Of a stretch of DNA of 64,000 nt, positions 37,182 through 48,983 are shown piece by piece. Position 1 is the stretch's first letter. Every line of letters starts with the position of its first letter. The translations under genes were made by a program, and so were the position numbers. The notes under the pieces were generated by a model that saw only the letters and a program-made list of their open reading frames with translations, ran no database searches and was not told the origin of the DNA. Origin of the DNA: Paenibacillus nuruki (GTDB lineage: Bacteria; Bacillota; Bacilli; Paenibacillales; Paenibacillaceae); assembly GCF_001721045.1 (NCBI RefSeq), contig NZ_MDER01000035.1, forward strand, positions 110,162-174,161. Reading direction: 5' to 3'.

Positions 37182-38420
37182 TTACACTTCAAATTTCTTC
37201 AGGATGACTGAGGCATTATGCCCCCCAAATCCAAAAGAGTTGGACATTACTACATTCAAATCTGCTTTGCGCGCTTCATTCGGCACATAGTCTAAATCAC
37301 ATTCAGGATCTTGATTATGCAAATTGATCGTAGGAGCGATAATCTGATTTTCTAAAGATAGTGCACAGATTACAGCTTCAATACCACCAGCTGCTCCTAA
37401 AAGGTGACCTGTCATCGACTTGGTCGAACTTACAGCGATGTTATACGCATGATCGCCTAATGCTAATTTGATTGCTTTGGTTTCAGACTTATCGCCTACA
37501 GGAGTCGATGTACCGTGAGCATTGATATAATCAATATCTTCCGGTGCAATACCTGCACTACGAATCGCCATTTTCATACAACGAGCTGGACCATCAGGAT
37601 CAGGCTCTGTCATATGGTGAGCATCTGCGCTTAGTCCATAACCAATCACTTCAGCGTAAATATGAGCTCCACGTTTTTGAGCATGTTCCAGTGATTCAAG
37701 AATCATAATTCCTGAACCTTCACCCATTACAAATCCATCACGACCGGTATCAAACGGACGACTTGCGGTTGTTGCATCATCGTTACGTGTAGACATCGCA
37801 CGCATCGCACAGAAACCACCCAATCCCGAAGGACGAATCGTTGCTTCAGCACCACCGGTAATCATAACGTCTGCTTCACCATCACGGATAAATTTGAATG
37901 AATCTCCTATGGCATGACTACCACTTGCACACGCACTGACAGGAGCCAAGTTAGGTCCTTTAGCGCCGTGAAGAATAGATACATGACCAGAAGCCATATT
38001 CGCAATCATCATAGGAATAAAGAATGGACTTACTCGCTTTGGTCCTTTTTGCATCAAAATAGCATGCTGATCTTCAAATGTACCCAGACCACCAATACCT
38101 GATCCGATAATAACCCCAACACGCTCAGGATCTGTATCTTCTGCAATATTAAGCTTACTGTCTTTCAAAGCTTCAACCGTTGCTGCTTCTGCAAATTGAA
38201 CAAAACGGTCCATTTTGCGAGCTTCTTTACGTTCCATATAATCTTCTGCATTGAAGTCTTTCACTTCAGCAGCAATTTGCGTAGGATAACCACTGACATC
38301 AAAACTTTCAATGGTACTTACACCGGATTGACCGGTAATGATATTATTCCAAAATGTATCTTTGTCTTTACCAAGGGAAGTCATAACTCCCAAGCCTGTA
38401 ATTACTACTCTATGCTTCAA
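37182..38420 (-). CDS. fabF: 3-oxoacyl-ACP synthase II
   Basis: Elongating condensing enzyme of fatty acid synthesis. Cys-His-His triad visible: Cys in [14 protein letters not shown], His in [15 protein letters not shown] and His in [16 protein letters not shown]. The start I favour is TTG 38420 ([11 protein letters not shown]), eight bases from GAGG; an ATG two codons upstream overlaps the ribosome site spacing. 412 residues. Separated from acpP by a GC-rich hairpin. Confidence 0.97.
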   Translation of the reverse strand: MKHRVVITGLGVMTSLGKDKDTFWNNIITGQSGVSTIESFDVSGYPTQIAAEVKDFNAEDYMERKEARKMDRFVQFAEAATVEALKDSKLNIAEDTDPERVGVIIGSGIGGLGTFEDQHAILMQKGPKRVSPFFIPMMIANMASGHVSILHGAKGPNLAPVSACASGSHAIGDSFKFIRDGEADVMITGGAEATIRPSGLGGFCAMRAMSTRNDDATTASRPFDTGRDGFVMGEGSGIMILESLEHAQKRGAHIYAEVIGYGLSADAHHMTEPDPDGPARCMKMAIRSAGIAPEDIDYINAHGTSTPVGDKSETKAIKLALGDHAYNIAVSSTKSMTGHLLGAAGGIEAVICALSLENQIIAPTINLHNQDPECDLDYVPNEARKADLNVVMSNSFGFGGHNASVILKKFEV

Positions 38421-38490
38421 ACACATTCACCTCTATATCGACTGCATGTGTATATTTTGTGTTCCATCCAAAAGACGCCAAAATGAGGAG

Positions 38491-38526
38491 AAGTCCCGGC
38501 CCGCTAACAAGCAGGTAACGGGACTT
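38491..38526 (-). other. GC-rich hairpin between acpP and fabF
   Basis: AAGTCCCG / CGGGACTT arms with an inner GC-rich pairing (GCTTG...AGCGGG region) directly after the acpP stop. There is no real T tract, so it may stabilise the abundant acpP message or partially terminate before fabF. Confidence 0.55.
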
Positions 38527-38536
38527 TAGTTAAGCC

Positions 38537-38770
38537 TTAGGTATGAGATTGTATGTAAGTTACAACTTCACCTACGGTCGTAATTTTCTCCGCATCTTCG
38601 TCAGAAATTTCCAAGTCAAACTCATCTTCCAATTCCATAACAAGTTCCACTACATCAAGCGAATCTGCGCCAAGATCATCTTTAAAAGATGATTCCAATT
38701 TAATTTCAGCTTCGTCAGCTCCCAAACGGTCAATAACGATGCGTTTTACACGATCCAAAACATCAGACAT
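38537..38770 (-). CDS. acpP: Acyl carrier protein
   Basis: Small acidic carrier of acyl chains. Phosphopantetheine attachment Ser in [20 protein letters not shown] start at ATG 38770 ([12 protein letters not shown]), with GAGGAGGTG upstream; 77 residues, the normal size. Confidence 0.98.
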   Translation of the reverse strand: MSDVLDRVKRIVIDRLGADEAEIKLESSFKDDLGADSLDVVELVMELEDEFDLEISDEDAEKITTVGEVVTYIQSHT

Positions 38771-38853
38771 CCGTTTCACCTCCTCTTCCAAAGTATTATA
38801 CGAAAATCACACGTAAAAAGCCACATATCCCTAAAAGAGATGTTGTACTTCTT

Positions 38854-39603
38854 TTACATGTACATACCGCCATCCACATGAAGCGTCTGTCCTGTCATGT
38901 AAGAAGCTGCTGGTGATACTAAGAAAGAAACAACCGATGCAATTTCTTCGGGTTGACCGAGACGTGCAAGCGGAATACCTTCTAGCATTTTGTTACGCAG
39001 TTCTTCACTCAGTTCATCCGTCATATCTGTTGCAATAAATCCGGGCGCCACACAATTCACTGTGATGCCACGTGAAGCTAATTCTTTTGCGGATGCTTTG
39101 GTTAAACCAATTACACCTGCTTTGGCTGCGACATAGTTGGCTTGTCCAGGGTTACCCAGTACACCTACTACAGAAGAAATATTAATAATACGACCGTAAC
39201 GTTGTTTCATCATCGGACGTGTAACCGCTTTGAGGCAATTAAACACACCTTTGAGGTTCGTCTCAATGACTTGATCAAATTCGTCTTCTTTCATTCGCAT
39301 GATCAGGTTATCACGGGTAATTCCTGCATTATTAATCAAAATGTCGATTTTACCAAAAGTTTCGTTAACTTGTTTGACCATAGCTTCGGCTTCTGTAGCT
39401 ATTCCTACATTAGCACGAACAGCAAAAGCTTTGACGCCTAACTCTTCGATCAGACGTACGGTTTCGTTAGCAGCATCTTCACTACCCGCATAGTTAACTG
39501 CGATATCTGCTCCAGCTTCTGCTAGTGCAATCGCAATACTACGACCTATGCCTCGTGAAGCTCCTGTAACCAAAGCAGCTTGTCCTTGAAGTGGCTTACT
39601 CAT
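38854..39603 (-). CDS. fabG: 3-oxoacyl-ACP reductase
   Basis: Short-chain dehydrogenase. NADPH fold [40 protein letters not shown], catalytic Ser in INISSVVG, Tyr-x3-Lys in [12 protein letters not shown] and the C-terminal [14 protein letters not shown]. 249 residues. Confidence 0.98.
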   Translation of the reverse strand: MSKPLQGQAALVTGASRGIGRSIAIALAEAGADIAVNYAGSEDAANETVRLIEELGVKAFAVRANVGIATEAEAMVKQVNETFGKIDILINNAGITRDNLIMRMKEDEFDQVIETNLKGVFNCLKAVTRPMMKQRYGRIINISSVVGVLGNPGQANYVAAKAGVIGLTKASAKELASRGITVNCVAPGFIATDMTDELSEELRNKMLEGIPLARLGQPEEIASVVSFLVSPAASYMTGQTLHVDGGMYM

Positions 39604-39658
39604 AACATACGCATCTCCTTTTCAAATGAATCATCTGATCCGGCTTCTGGAGGGAAGA

Positions 39659-40591
39659 TTAAACTTCCACTTGAAGTGCTTCTATACTTTCCAGACTGCT
39701 TATATTAATCAAGCGTACATTTTTATCTATTTTTTTAATTAATCCTGTTAATACATTACCAGGGCCAATTTCGATAAAAGTATCTACACCTTCATGAATC
39801 AGAAAACGAACACTATCTTCCCATAATACAGGAGAGTATACCTGTTCTACCAGTAACGCTTGAATATCGCTTCCCTGAGTCACTGTTTTAGCTGTTACGT
39901 TCGCCACAACTGGTACAGTCGCATCACGGAAAGATACCGTTTGTAAACGCTCAGATAATTGATCTGCTGCTGATTTCATCAAAGAAGAATGGAAAGGCCC
40001 ACTCACTTCAAGCATAATCGCACGTTTGCCACCGATTTCTTTCACTCTTGCTGCTACAGTATTTACGCCTTCCACCGAACCTGATACTACAATCTGTCCC
40101 GGACAGTTCACATTAGCCAGTTCTACTGCATGTCCTGTAGCAGAAATCTCAGCACACAATGCCGCTAAAGGTTCACGTTCTGCTCCAAGTACAGCAGCCA
40201 TAGCTCCTTGACCGGATGGGACAGCTTGCTCCATATATTGACCACGTGCACGTACAATCGCTACAGCTTGATCAAAATCCAAAGCATTAGCGGCTACAAG
40301 AGCACTATATTCTCCAAGACTATGACCTGCTACATAATCAGGTGTAATATTTTTAGATTTTAAAGCTTCAAACAAAGCGATACTTGCCGTTAACAAAGCA
40401 GGCTGTGTATTCGCTGTTTGTTTCAATTGCTCTTCAGGTCCTTCAAAAGCAAGTTCACTGATGCTAAAACCTAATACTTCATCAGCTGTTTTGAACAACT
40501 CTGCTGCTTGAGGTAATGCATCGTAAACGTCTTTTGCCATACCTACTTTTTGAGCACCTTGACCTGGAAATACAAATGCTATTTTACCCAT
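39659..40591 (-). CDS. fabD: Malonyl-CoA:ACP transacylase
   Basis: Loads malonyl groups on ACP. FVFPGQGAQKVGM near the N-terminus, nucleophile Ser in AGHSLGEYSALVAA, and His in SGPFHSSLMK. I use ATG 40591 (MGKIAFVFPG), with GGAGGAG nine bases upstream; 310 residues. Confidence 0.97.
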   Translation of the reverse strand: MGKIAFVFPGQGAQKVGMAKDVYDALPQAAELFKTADEVLGFSISELAFEGPEEQLKQTANTQPALLTASIALFEALKSKNITPDYVAGHSLGEYSALVAANALDFDQAVAIVRARGQYMEQAVPSGQGAMAAVLGAEREPLAALCAEISATGHAVELANVNCPGQIVVSGSVEGVNTVAARVKEIGGKRAIMLEVSGPFHSSLMKSAADQLSERLQTVSFRDATVPVVANVTAKTVTQGSDIQALLVEQVYSPVLWEDSVRFLIHEGVDTFIEIGPGNVLTGLIKKIDKNVRLINISSLESIEALQVEV

Positions 40592-40638
40592 AGGAATCAT
40601 CTCCTCCCTATTATCTGTTACCAATCAAATTCGTTGGA

Positions 40639-41628
40639 TTACCATACTAATACAGATGCGCCCCAAGTTAGACCGCCGCCAAAACCAACCATAACGACAC
40701 GATCGCCTTCTTTGATTCGTCCTTGTTCCACAGCTTCTACTAATGCTAGTGGAATAGATGCCGCAGAAGTATTCGCATATCGATCAACATTGATCATCAC
40801 TCGATCTTCTGACAACTCTAGACGGTTCATTGCGGATTGAATAATACGGATATTCGCTTGGTGAGGAATCAAAATATCGATATCATCTTTAGTCATTCCT
40901 GCTTTGCGAAGAACTTCATCTGTTGCTGAACCCATCACACGAACGGCAAATTTGAAGACTTCACGTCCACCCATACGAATATAATGTTGATTGTTGCTTA
41001 GCGTTTCTGCGGAAGCTGGCAATCTTGAACCGCCTGCTGGCATTGTTAATAATTCGCCACCAGAACCTTCAGCACCAAGATCGAATGATTTAAATCCACG
41101 ACCTTCGCCCACTTCACCGATAATTACTGCTCCAGCACCATCACCGAACAACACACAAGTGTTACGATCAGTATAGTCTGTAATACGTGATAACGTATCT
41201 GCTCCAATAACCAAAGCATTTTTATATAAACCCATTTGCAACATACTTGTTGCAGATGCTAGTGAATAGACAAATCCAGAACACGCTGCTGATAAATCGA
41301 AAGCCGCCGCATTTTTTGCACCTAATTTATCTTGCAAAATACAAGCGGTTGAAGGGAAAAATGTATCTGGTGTAATCGTAGCTACTACAATTAAATCCAA
41401 TTCTGTTGCATCCATACCTGCTGATTCCAATGCTTTGAGTGCTGCTTCATAAGCTAAATCAGAAGTTGCTTGCTCTGGAGCTGCAATATGACGCTCACGA
41501 ATACCTGTACGACTGACAATCCATTCGTCATTCGTTTCAACCATTTTTTCAAGATCTGCATTTGTTAATATTTTTTCAGGAACATATTTTCCTGTTCCGA
41601 TAATACCGATAGGTAAAACATTAATCAT
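40639..41628 (-). CDS. fabH: 3-oxoacyl-ACP synthase III
   Basis: Initiates fatty acid synthesis from acyl-CoA primers. Cys in FDLSAACSGFVYSLAS, His in ILIPHQANIRIIQSAM and Asn in INVDRYANTSAASIPL form the triad. I use ATG 41628 (MINVLPIGIIGTGKYVPEK); the longer form from 41709 adds 27 residues unlike the family. 329 residues. In B. subtilis fabH is not in the fapR operon; here it lies between plsX and fabD. Confidence 0.96.
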   Translation of the reverse strand: MINVLPIGIIGTGKYVPEKILTNADLEKMVETNDEWIVSRTGIRERHIAAPEQATSDLAYEAALKALESAGMDATELDLIVVATITPDTFFPSTACILQDKLGAKNAAAFDLSAACSGFVYSLASATSMLQMGLYKNALVIGADTLSRITDYTDRNTCVLFGDGAGAVIIGEVGEGRGFKSFDLGAEGSGGELLTMPAGGSRLPASAETLSNNQHYIRMGGREVFKFAVRVMGSATDEVLRKAGMTKDDIDILIPHQANIRIIQSAMNRLELSEDRVMINVDRYANTSAASIPLALVEAVEQGRIKEGDRVVMVGFGGGLTWGASVLVW

Positions 41629-41714
41629 TGGTGTCACTCTCTTCCCACTAATTTCCTCATCGTTTTCGTTCCACGTCATTACGGTGGGGATGGATAAAAC
41701 ATGACGCAAGATGC

Positions 41715-42698
41715 TTATTGTATAACTTCTTTAGATATATTTTCAACCAACTGATTGCTGATCGCTATTCTTGCCTGACGAACAGCATGCTTAATGGCTC
41801 CAGCGTCAGATGAACCATGACTTTTGAGAACAAGTCCGTTCAATCCAAGTAAAGGAGCACCTCCATGCTCTTTGTAATCTAGCTTGCCTTTGAGACTGCG
41901 AAGTTCGGGCATTAATAATGCGGCCCCAATCTTGGTCTTGAGCGATTTGCTAAATTGTTGTTTGAGCAGTGAAAACATCGCTGATGCTGTACCCTCAAGT
42001 GACTTTAACATAATGTTGCCTGCAAAACCATCGCAGACCAACACATCACAGACTCCATTAAGTACATCGCGTGCTTCTACATTTCCTACAAAATTAATAG
42101 GCAATGCTTCTAGTAACGGGTAAGCTTCTTTGGTTAATTCATTGCCTTTGTTTGCTTCTGTACCTACATTCAATAATCCTACACGCGGGTTAGTAATACC
42201 ATGAACTTTGTCTCTATAAATGCTACCCATCAGTGCATACTGTGCTAGATGTTCTGGTTTTGCATCCATATTAGCTCCAAGATCAAGCGCAAGTGTTCCG
42301 CCATCGTCAATCGTTGGAATCATAGGCGCCAGCGCAGGGCGCTCAATGCCTTTGATACGACCAACAACGAGTAAGCCTGTTGTCATCAGTGCGCCTGTAT
42401 TCCCTGCTGAGATCATCGCTTGAGCATTGCCTTCTTTAACCATGCGACCTGCTACAACCATTGAAGCGTCTTTTTTACGACGAACAGCTTTGACCGGCTC
42501 ATCTTCTGCTTCAATAATTTCAGTCGTGTGTACTATTTTTAAGTTGGATGGAATCTCTGTCAGTAGTGCTCGAATACGAGTCTCGTCTCCAACTAAAATG
42601 ATCTCGGTATCTTTCCATTCTTTAGCGGCTTCGAGTCCACCTAATACATTGCTGTCTGGAGCGTGATCTCCGCCCATCGCATCAATGGCGATTATCAT
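41715..42698 (-). CDS. plsX: Phosphate acyltransferase PlsX
   Basis: Makes acyl-phosphate from acyl-ACP for phospholipid synthesis. [19 protein letters not shown]-terminus, [33 protein letters not shown]. 327 residues. Overlaps the fapR end by 17 bases; SD GGAGGAG before the ATG. Confidence 0.97.
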   Translation of the reverse strand: MIIAIDAMGGDHAPDSNVLGGLEAAKEWKDTEIILVGDETRIRALLTEIPSNLKIVHTTEIIEAEDEPVKAVRRKKDASMVVAGRMVKEGNAQAMISAGNTGALMTTGLLVVGRIKGIERPALAPMIPTIDDGGTLALDLGANMDAKPEHLAQYALMGSIYRDKVHGITNPRVGLLNVGTEANKGNELTKEAYPLLEALPINFVGNVEARDVLNGVCDVLVCDGFAGNIMLKSLEGTASAMFSLLKQQFSKSLKTKIGAALLMPELRSLKGKLDYKEHGGAPLLGLNGLVLKSHGSSDAGAIKHAVRQARIAISNQLVENISKEVIQ

Positions 42699-43287
42699 GA
42701 TCTACTCCTCCTTCATGCTGTTCTTCACCATCTGAACGATAGATTGTAAAGTTTCCTTGGAATACCATTTCTTCACCAACATACGTCAGTACTTCTACTT
42801 TGGCTTTTCCTTTACGTGCAGGATTAGACTGCACATATGCTTTGGCAATACACTTCTCACCCAGATGAACCGAGCGGACAAATCTGATATCTGCCGATGC
42901 TGTCAAAGCAATCGCATCATTGATCACAGCGACCGCTAATGAATTCGCCTGTGCAAAAATGTGATGTCCACGTGCAATCTGTGTACGAGAAAATATATGT
43001 TCTTCACGAATCTCAAAAATAGAGATTCCACTTTTGTCGAGTTGCAGATCAACAACATCTCCGATCACTTCATCTAGAGGAAGTGATTTTACCTGATCGT
43101 AGGAGCGCTCAGCCATCAATTTCATTCGCTCACGCAACTCCGGTATTCCAAGTTCCATTCGATCTAGACGAATCGTCTGAATACTGACTTTTAATTGTCT
43201 GGTTAATTCTTGATCAGTCACAAACGGATTCTCTTCGATAATCTTCACGAGCCGTTGTTGGCGCTGCCGTTTGGGCAAACGTTCGAT
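42682..43287 (-). CDS. fapR: Fatty-acid and phospholipid biosynthesis repressor FapR
   Basis: Repressor released by malonyl-CoA. N-terminal HTH ([29 protein letters not shown]) and C-terminal hotdog domain ([45 protein letters not shown]). The start is unusual: TTG 43278 is 18 bases from the AAGGAGG site, while an in-frame AUC at 43287 is nine bases away; no in-frame ATG or GTG lies near. I extend to the AUC (about 201 residues) as the best-placed start. A FapR operator lies 150 bases upstream, so the gene is probably autoregulated. Confidence 0.92.
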   Translation of the reverse strand: MERLPKRQRQQRLVKIIEENPFVTDQELTRQLKVSIQTIRLDRMELGIPELRERMKLMAERSYDQVKSLPLDEVIGDVVDLQLDKSGISIFEIREEHIFSRTQIARGHHIFAQANSLAVAVINDAIALTASADIRFVRSVHLGEKCIAKAYVQSNPARKGKAKVEVLTYVGEEMVFQGNFTIYRSDGEEQHEGGVDHDNRH

Positions 43288-43435
43288 GGCTACGCACCTC
43301 CTTCGTGTTACGCAAATCGCACACAGATTTTAAAATTAAAGATACAACTTGAAAAGTTCTATCCGGGTACTACTGTATTCAAAAATATATGTAAACCTAT
43401 TCGGTTTTAGTTTAATTTCATGTTGCCGTTCATTT

Positions 43436-43452
43436 TTAGAACCTGGTACTAA
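43436..43452 (-). promoter_or_regulatory. FapR operator upstream of the fapR operon
   Basis: TTAGAACCTGGTACTAA matches the FapR consensus TTAGTACCTRGTACTAA at 16 of 17 positions. On the minus strand a -10-like TATACT ends seven bases before it, so the operator would cover the transcription start as in B. subtilis. The rest of the 333-base gap between fapR and rpmF shows only the rpmF terminator. Confidence 0.88.
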
Positions 43453-43562
43453 GAATGTAGTATAAAGCATATTGAACTAAAAAGAAAGTGTCTGGTCTAG
43501 GTTATCCGCTAAACACGATTTTTCTGTGAACATTGTGTTTGATATACCAAATTATAAATATA

Positions 43563-43598
43563 CAAAAAAATAGTACTTCACCAAATGATGAAGTACTA
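43563..43598 (-). terminator. Terminator of the yceD-rpmF operon
   Basis: Perfect 10-base stem TAGTACTTCA / TGAAGTACTA with an eight-base loop, then TTTTTTTG on the minus strand. Confidence 0.92.
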
Positions 43599-43611
43599 CC
43601 TTTGTGAAAGA

Positions 43612-43785
43612 CTATTGTTTGATAATCTCTCTTGATTTGTATGTTCCGCATACTTTGCAAACGCGGTGAGCCAATTTCATTTCTCCGCATTGCTCGCATT
43701 TCACCAAACCAGGTACTGCCAATTTAAAATGTGTACGACGTTTGTCACGACGTGTTTTGGAAGTTCTCCGTTGAGGTACTGCCAT
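43612..43785 (-). CDS. rpmF: 50S ribosomal protein L32
   Basis: [20 protein letters not shown] start and the zinc-binding pattern [18 protein letters not shown] (four cysteines), that is, the zinc-containing form of L32. I start at ATG 43785 with GGAGGTGGG upstream; 57 residues. Second gene after yceD, the near-universal order. Confidence 0.98.
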   Translation of the reverse strand: MAVPQRRTSKTRRDKRRTHFKLAVPGLVKCEQCGEMKLAHRVCKVCGTYKSREIIKQ

Positions 43786-43845
43786 TGTTCCCACCTCCTT
43801 CATCTAATCAATCTTATCCAATGAACATATTACATGATCATTAAA

Positions 43846-44355
43846 TCACTTAAAGAAATCTTTGAGTCCTGCCATTCTCGGATCGATAGGTGTGTTGTCA
43901 CAACCGCAATCCTGCTCGTTCAGGTTGACTCCGCATGTCGGGCAAAGACCTTTGCAGTCTTCACTGCATAATACTCCAGGCGGAAGTTCAAGTACAGCAG
44001 CTTGTTCCATATATGGAGCTAAATCAACAGTATCTGTATTCACATACAGTGTATCATTATCTTCAGCTACATCTTCTGGTTCTTCACCATGCTTGAATTC
44101 TTCCTGAATCTCGAACTGTAAGTTCAAATCCACAGGCTTCAGACAACGTACACACGCCATCTGTAAGTCAAGTTTCAGTGTTCCTTGTACATCAACCACT
44201 TCATTGACTCTTTGCGCCGCTTTCACATCTACTTGGAGAGGTGTATAAGACAGAACATCGCTATGTTCCTTTAAAATGGAACTCATGTCAAGCGTGTCAT
44301 GAAACTCTATCGGTTGATCGCTTTGCGCCAATTTTCTAAATTGAAATTGCATCAT
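43846..44355 (-). CDS. YceD family (DUF177) protein
   Basis: Found beside rpmF across bacteria and thought to act in rRNA maturation. Conserved CVRCLKPVDLNL and a C-terminal CSEDCKGLCPTCGVNLN cluster. I use the ATG-ATG pair at 44355, GGAGTGAT upstream; 169 residues. A longer form from 44409 adds residues unlike the family. Confidence 0.92.
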   Translation of the reverse strand: MMQFQFRKLAQSDQPIEFHDTLDMSSILKEHSDVLSYTPLQVDVKAAQRVNEVVDVQGTLKLDLQMACVRCLKPVDLNLQFEIQEEFKHGEEPEDVAEDNDTLYVNTDTVDLAPYMEQAAVLELPPGVLCSEDCKGLCPTCGVNLNEQDCGCDNTPIDPRMAGLKDFFK

Positions 44356-44506
44356 TATCACTCCAAACAAACAAAAATTATTATACCGATTATACGCAAG
44401 CTTTGTCAATGAATATTTGTTAAGGTATTTTGGTTAACACCTATTTTCGTTTATACTGATACCTATATTCAATATCAATGCTTGAGTTTTAAAAAGGAGC
44501 CTATCT

Positions 44507-45727
44507 ATGAAAGTCGCAGGAATAATCGTCGAATATAATCCACTTCACTATGGACATCTACTTCATTTACAACGGACACGCGAAAAAACAGAATGTGATG
44601 CTATCGTTGCTGTGATGAGTGGTGGCTTCACACAACGTGGCGAACCGGCTATTTTTAGCAAATGGGCACGTACTGAAATGGCACTACATGCTGGATGTGA
44701 TCTGGTTATCGAGTTACCTTCTGCTTATACTGTACAACCTGCTGAGTGGTTCGCTTATGGCGCAGTTTCACTTCTTGAAGCGACGGGTCTTGTAGATTCA
44801 TTAGTGTTCGGTAGTGAGTCTGGTTCTCTGTCCCCATTAAAAGCGTTAGCAGACCTGCTAACGAACGAATCACCTGAACTGCGTCTACTTATCCAGAATC
44901 ATCTTAAAGAAGGGATAAGCTACCCTGCGGCCCTTGGTCAAGCAGTAGCCAGTCTCTATAGTATACCAGATCAAGCCACATCTTTGTTAGATCAACCTAA
45001 TAATACACTTGGACTTCAATATATGATTGCGCTGAATCGGTTAAATAGTTCTATACTGCCGGAGACAATCCAGCGAGAACAATCGCAATATCATGATCTT
45101 CAACCGACTCATGAACAGATTGCAAGCGCTACAGCAGTACGCAGGCTTCTATTTAGCGATGTTCAGCAAGCAACACCGTATCTGCCCGCAAGTACGATGT
45201 CTATTATTGAGCGCGAAATAGCCGCAGGTCGTGGCCCTGTAAAGCTTGATCAATTATGGCAATCTTTATTTCAGCAGATTACCACGCATTCACCACAACA
45301 ACTTGCACAGTATTATGATATGAGTGAAGGGTTGGAATATCGTTTCAAAAAAATATTACCTACTTTACAAAATTACAGTATTACTGATCTGATGACAGCA
45401 CTCAAAACCAAACGTTATACTTATACACGTCTACAACGGCTTATTGCACATCTATTATTAGGTCATACGAAGTCGGTATTGAACATCGAACAGTTGGAAC
45501 AAGGTCCCGGTTATATTCGTGTACTTGGCTTTACAGACACAGGCAGAGAATTATTACGACAAATGAAAAAGACCGCTTCTCTACCGGTGATTACCAAACC
45601 GACAGATACCGATCATGTTCATATGGAGCTAGATATTCGTGCTTCTGCTATTCAAGCTTCTTGTTTTGCTGTACAGCAATCTTCTACTTTATATTCGGAT
45701 TATAGACGCTCTCCGATTAGAATATAA
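44507..45727 (+). CDS. tmcAL: tRNA(Met) cytidine acetate ligase TmcAL (YlbM)
   Basis: Installs acetylcytidine at the wobble position of elongator tRNA-Met, activating acetate with ATP. Nucleotidyltransferase motif GIIVEYNPLHYGHLLHLQ at 5-22, then MSGGFTQRGEPAIFSKWART; C-terminal helical domain ends at 406 residues. SD AAGGAG. It is the only plus-strand gene in this stretch and is convergent with the PDZ/Lon protease gene, 23 bases apart. Confidence 0.93.
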   Translation: MKVAGIIVEYNPLHYGHLLHLQRTREKTECDAIVAVMSGGFTQRGEPAIFSKWARTEMALHAGCDLVIELPSAYTVQPAEWFAYGAVSLLEATGLVDSLVFGSESGSLSPLKALADLLTNESPELRLLIQNHLKEGISYPAALGQAVASLYSIPDQATSLLDQPNNTLGLQYMIALNRLNSSILPETIQREQSQYHDLQPTHEQIASATAVRRLLFSDVQQATPYLPASTMSIIEREIAAGRGPVKLDQLWQSLFQQITTHSPQQLAQYYDMSEGLEYRFKKILPTLQNYSITDLMTALKTKRYTYTRLQRLIAHLLLGHTKSVLNIEQLEQGPGYIRVLGFTDTGRELLRQMKKTASLPVITKPTDTDHVHMELDIRASAIQASCFAVQQSSTLYSDYRRSPIRI

Positions 45728-45750
45728 TGATTTCAAAATAAACAAAACCA

Positions 45751-46776
45751 TTACGAAGTTGATAATGTATTCAATGCGTTAAGTGCATCATCTAACGTAC
45801 TTACCGAGATCAGTTGCATCGAAGATTTCATTTTGGCTAATTGTGCTTTGGCATCGGCATAATTGCCTTTAGGCACTAAGAAAATAGTTGCTCCTGCTTG
45901 CTGAGCTGCGACCACTTTGTGCTGAACACCACCAATTTCTCCAACTTGACCTTGAGGATTAATCGTTCCTGTACCTGCAATACGATGTCCTCGGGTTAAG
46001 TCTCCTGACGTTAATTGATTATAGATTTCTAATGTAAACATCAATCCAGCCGAAGGCCCACCAATATTAGTATTGGCAAAATGAACTTCATGATCCGCAT
46101 CTTTAGGCGCGATTTTTTGGACTTCACCGATCGATACGCCAAATCCGACACGTTCTTGTCCGTTGCTATCTTTAAATTGAGTTAAGCTTACAGGCAGAGT
46201 AATCTGAGTACCTGTACGTTCAAGCACCACTTGCACTTGATCGCCATTTTTTTTGCTTTGTAATACTTGTTCCAGTTGTTTAAACGATGTAATCGGTTGC
46301 TGATCTATAGAAATAAATTTGTCCCCGGCATGAATAGAAGTACGAGCATCCGGTACACTAACCACAAATACATACTGAGGTTCCACGCCGTAAGGAATAC
46401 CTGCTTTTTTGTAAGCAGCAGCGATCGCATACGATTGTGAACTGCTCATATAATACAATTGTTCTGCTTCATATTCAGCACGATTACTTTGAATCGTTTT
46501 GCGAACAATTTCTTCATTGGAATCAAATAAAGAAGCGATCAACATTGCTGTATTGGCGTAAGTGACCGATATGGTGGTTAGCATAAATGTTCCTTTTTCA
46601 TCCTTCTGGCCACCAGCCACACTTACAATTGGCTTCAATTCATCGGCACTACCAGGTCCATTGATCATATAAGGAGTTGGCATATATACCAGTACATAGA
46701 CCAGAATAACAACACAAATAATATACAAAAAAGATTGTTTGCGGCTCATCGGGGATTTTAATAATCGGCCAGGCAT
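45751..46776 (-). CDS. PDZ and Lon-type (S16) membrane protease, YlbL/SepM family
   Basis: One N-terminal membrane span (FLYIICVVILVYVLVYMP), a PDZ domain (about 130-200; SIHAGDKFISIDQQPITSF) and a Lon-type catalytic domain with Ser in NIGGPSAGLMFTLEIY and Lys in GEIGGVQHKVVAAQQAGA, preserving the Ser-Lys dyad. 341 residues. Streptococcal SepM processes a competence pheromone; other members are DNA-damage related. Substrate here unknown. Confidence 0.93.
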   Translation of the reverse strand: MPGRLLKSPMSRKQSFLYIICVVILVYVLVYMPTPYMINGPGSADELKPIVSVAGGQKDEKGTFMLTTISVTYANTAMLIASLFDSNEEIVRKTIQSNRAEYEAEQLYYMSSSQSYAIAAAYKKAGIPYGVEPQYVFVVSVPDARTSIHAGDKFISIDQQPITSFKQLEQVLQSKKNGDQVQVVLERTGTQITLPVSLTQFKDSNGQERVGFGVSIGEVQKIAPKDADHEVHFANTNIGGPSAGLMFTLEIYNQLTSGDLTRGHRIAGTGTINPQGQVGEIGGVQHKVVAAQQAGATIFLVPKGNYADAKAQLAKMKSSMQLISVSTLDDALNALNTLSTS

Positions 46777-46868
46777 GTTTTTCTCTCCTTTGATTCTTTT
46801 ACAGCCTCACTTGGCGGCTACTCTTATTATCCCACGCTTATGTCCTCAATTCCATATTTGCGATCTAA

Positions 46869-47961
<1,093 letters not shown>

Positions 47962-48126
47962 CTTGTGTTCACCTGTCTTTATGATATTTCGTATCACCAT
48001 CTATTTGGCTTCATATGTCAGTTCTACGATGTACAAAGCTATCGTATCATATCATGTCTATGGTTCAAAAGGAATGTATCCTCAGCTTAGATTAGCATGC
48101 TAGATATAGATATATGATGTATATAT

Positions 48127-48159
48127 CAAAAAGCCCCTACAGGGAATGTAGGGACCTTC
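48127..48159 (-). terminator. Terminator of nucB
   Basis: Stem around CCCCTACA / TGTAGGG with a short loop, then GCTTTTTG on the minus strand, about 40 bases after the nucB stop. Confidence 0.85.
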
Positions 48160-48199
48160 TGTATTTTAAAATCGATTGAACTACGAGCTATAAAGTTCA

Positions 48200-48631
48200 T
48201 TATTGCAATATAAATTTCACTTTGGTTCCATCCGGATATTTAGTCAATTGGTTACCCACCCATGATCCTGCTCCGCGGTTGTCTGAAGGTGTGACATAAC
48301 GGATATCAGCTCCTGTACCGCCTTCAAGACACATCGCCATCGGCCACTCATCACGATCATAACCGGATTTGGTAGGTACTCCTTTTAATGAATCTTCACG
48401 TCTTTGATCTGCGCCATCCCGATCAATCGTACAGACTTCAGAATGTCCATCTGCAATTGCGTCTTTGATATGATCGGCTGTCTCAGGGTAACGACTGGTT
48501 GGAAAAGTAAGTGTGTAATCATAGGCTGCTGCTGCATATATCGTATTATGTATTTTGCCCTCACCTTGCACTAAAAATGACACCGTTACTAACATCATAA
48601 ACGTCATAGCTGTAAACAAAATCTTTTTCAT
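48200..48631 (-). CDS. nucB: Secreted deoxyribonuclease NucB
   Basis: Extracellular DNase; in Bacillus it is made during sporulation and can disperse biofilm. Signal peptide with a hydrophobic core ([20 protein letters not shown]), possible cleavage near AAAAYD; then the NucA/NucB hallmarks [33 protein letters not shown], and [20 protein letters not shown]. 143 residues, intact. Standalone gene with its own terminator. Upstream AT-rich region has no recognisable sporulation-sigma promoter. Confidence 0.95.
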   Translation of the reverse strand: MKKILFTAMTFMMLVTVSFLVQGEGKIHNTIYAAAAYDYTLTFPTSRYPETADHIKDAIADGHSEVCTIDRDGADQRREDSLKGVPTKSGYDRDEWPMAMCLEGGTGADIRYVTPSDNRGAGSWVGNQLTKYPDGTKVKFILQ

Positions 48632-48817
48632 ACATCAACTTCCTTCCATTTTTTATTTAAATAATATAGGATATGAGATTATTTTAACTGCAATTTGTGA
48701 TTTTTAAAATAGGTTTATGTAAATTTAACAAACATAAATTGTGAGTAATATTTAATCATTGTCTTTATCTGCGATTACATTTTACATAAAGTTAACAAAT
48801 ACCTAACATAAAATCAC

Positions 48818-48849
48818 AAAAAAATAACCCCATCGATTATCGACAGGGT
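48818..48849 (-). terminator. Orphan terminator-like hairpin upstream of nucB
   Basis: ACCC-CA-TCGAT...ATCGA-CA-GGGT hairpin followed on the minus strand by GGTTATTTTTTT. No coding gene on the minus strand ends here: the region to its right holds yjfB on the plus strand. See findings. The remainder of the 48632-49034 gap is AT-rich with no gene. Confidence 0.5.
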
Positions 48850-48956
48850 CTATATCTATATTTATTTCAAAAGGGGTATGTCTGTATATTAAACGCTTGA
48901 TATGAAATTAATCTGATGATTAGCTGAAAATAAGATTAATTTTATTTTGTTTGGAT

Positions 48957-48983
48957 TTATATTTTATAGGGATTGTCCGATAT
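48957..48983 (+). promoter_or_regulatory. Candidate SigD-type promoter of the yjfB-like gene
   Basis: TCCGATAT (48976-48983) matches the SigD -10 GCCGATAT at 7 of 8 positions; the -35 region 15 bases upstream reads TTAT against TAAA. It lies 52 bases before the start of a putative motility gene, which supports the call. Confidence 0.45.
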
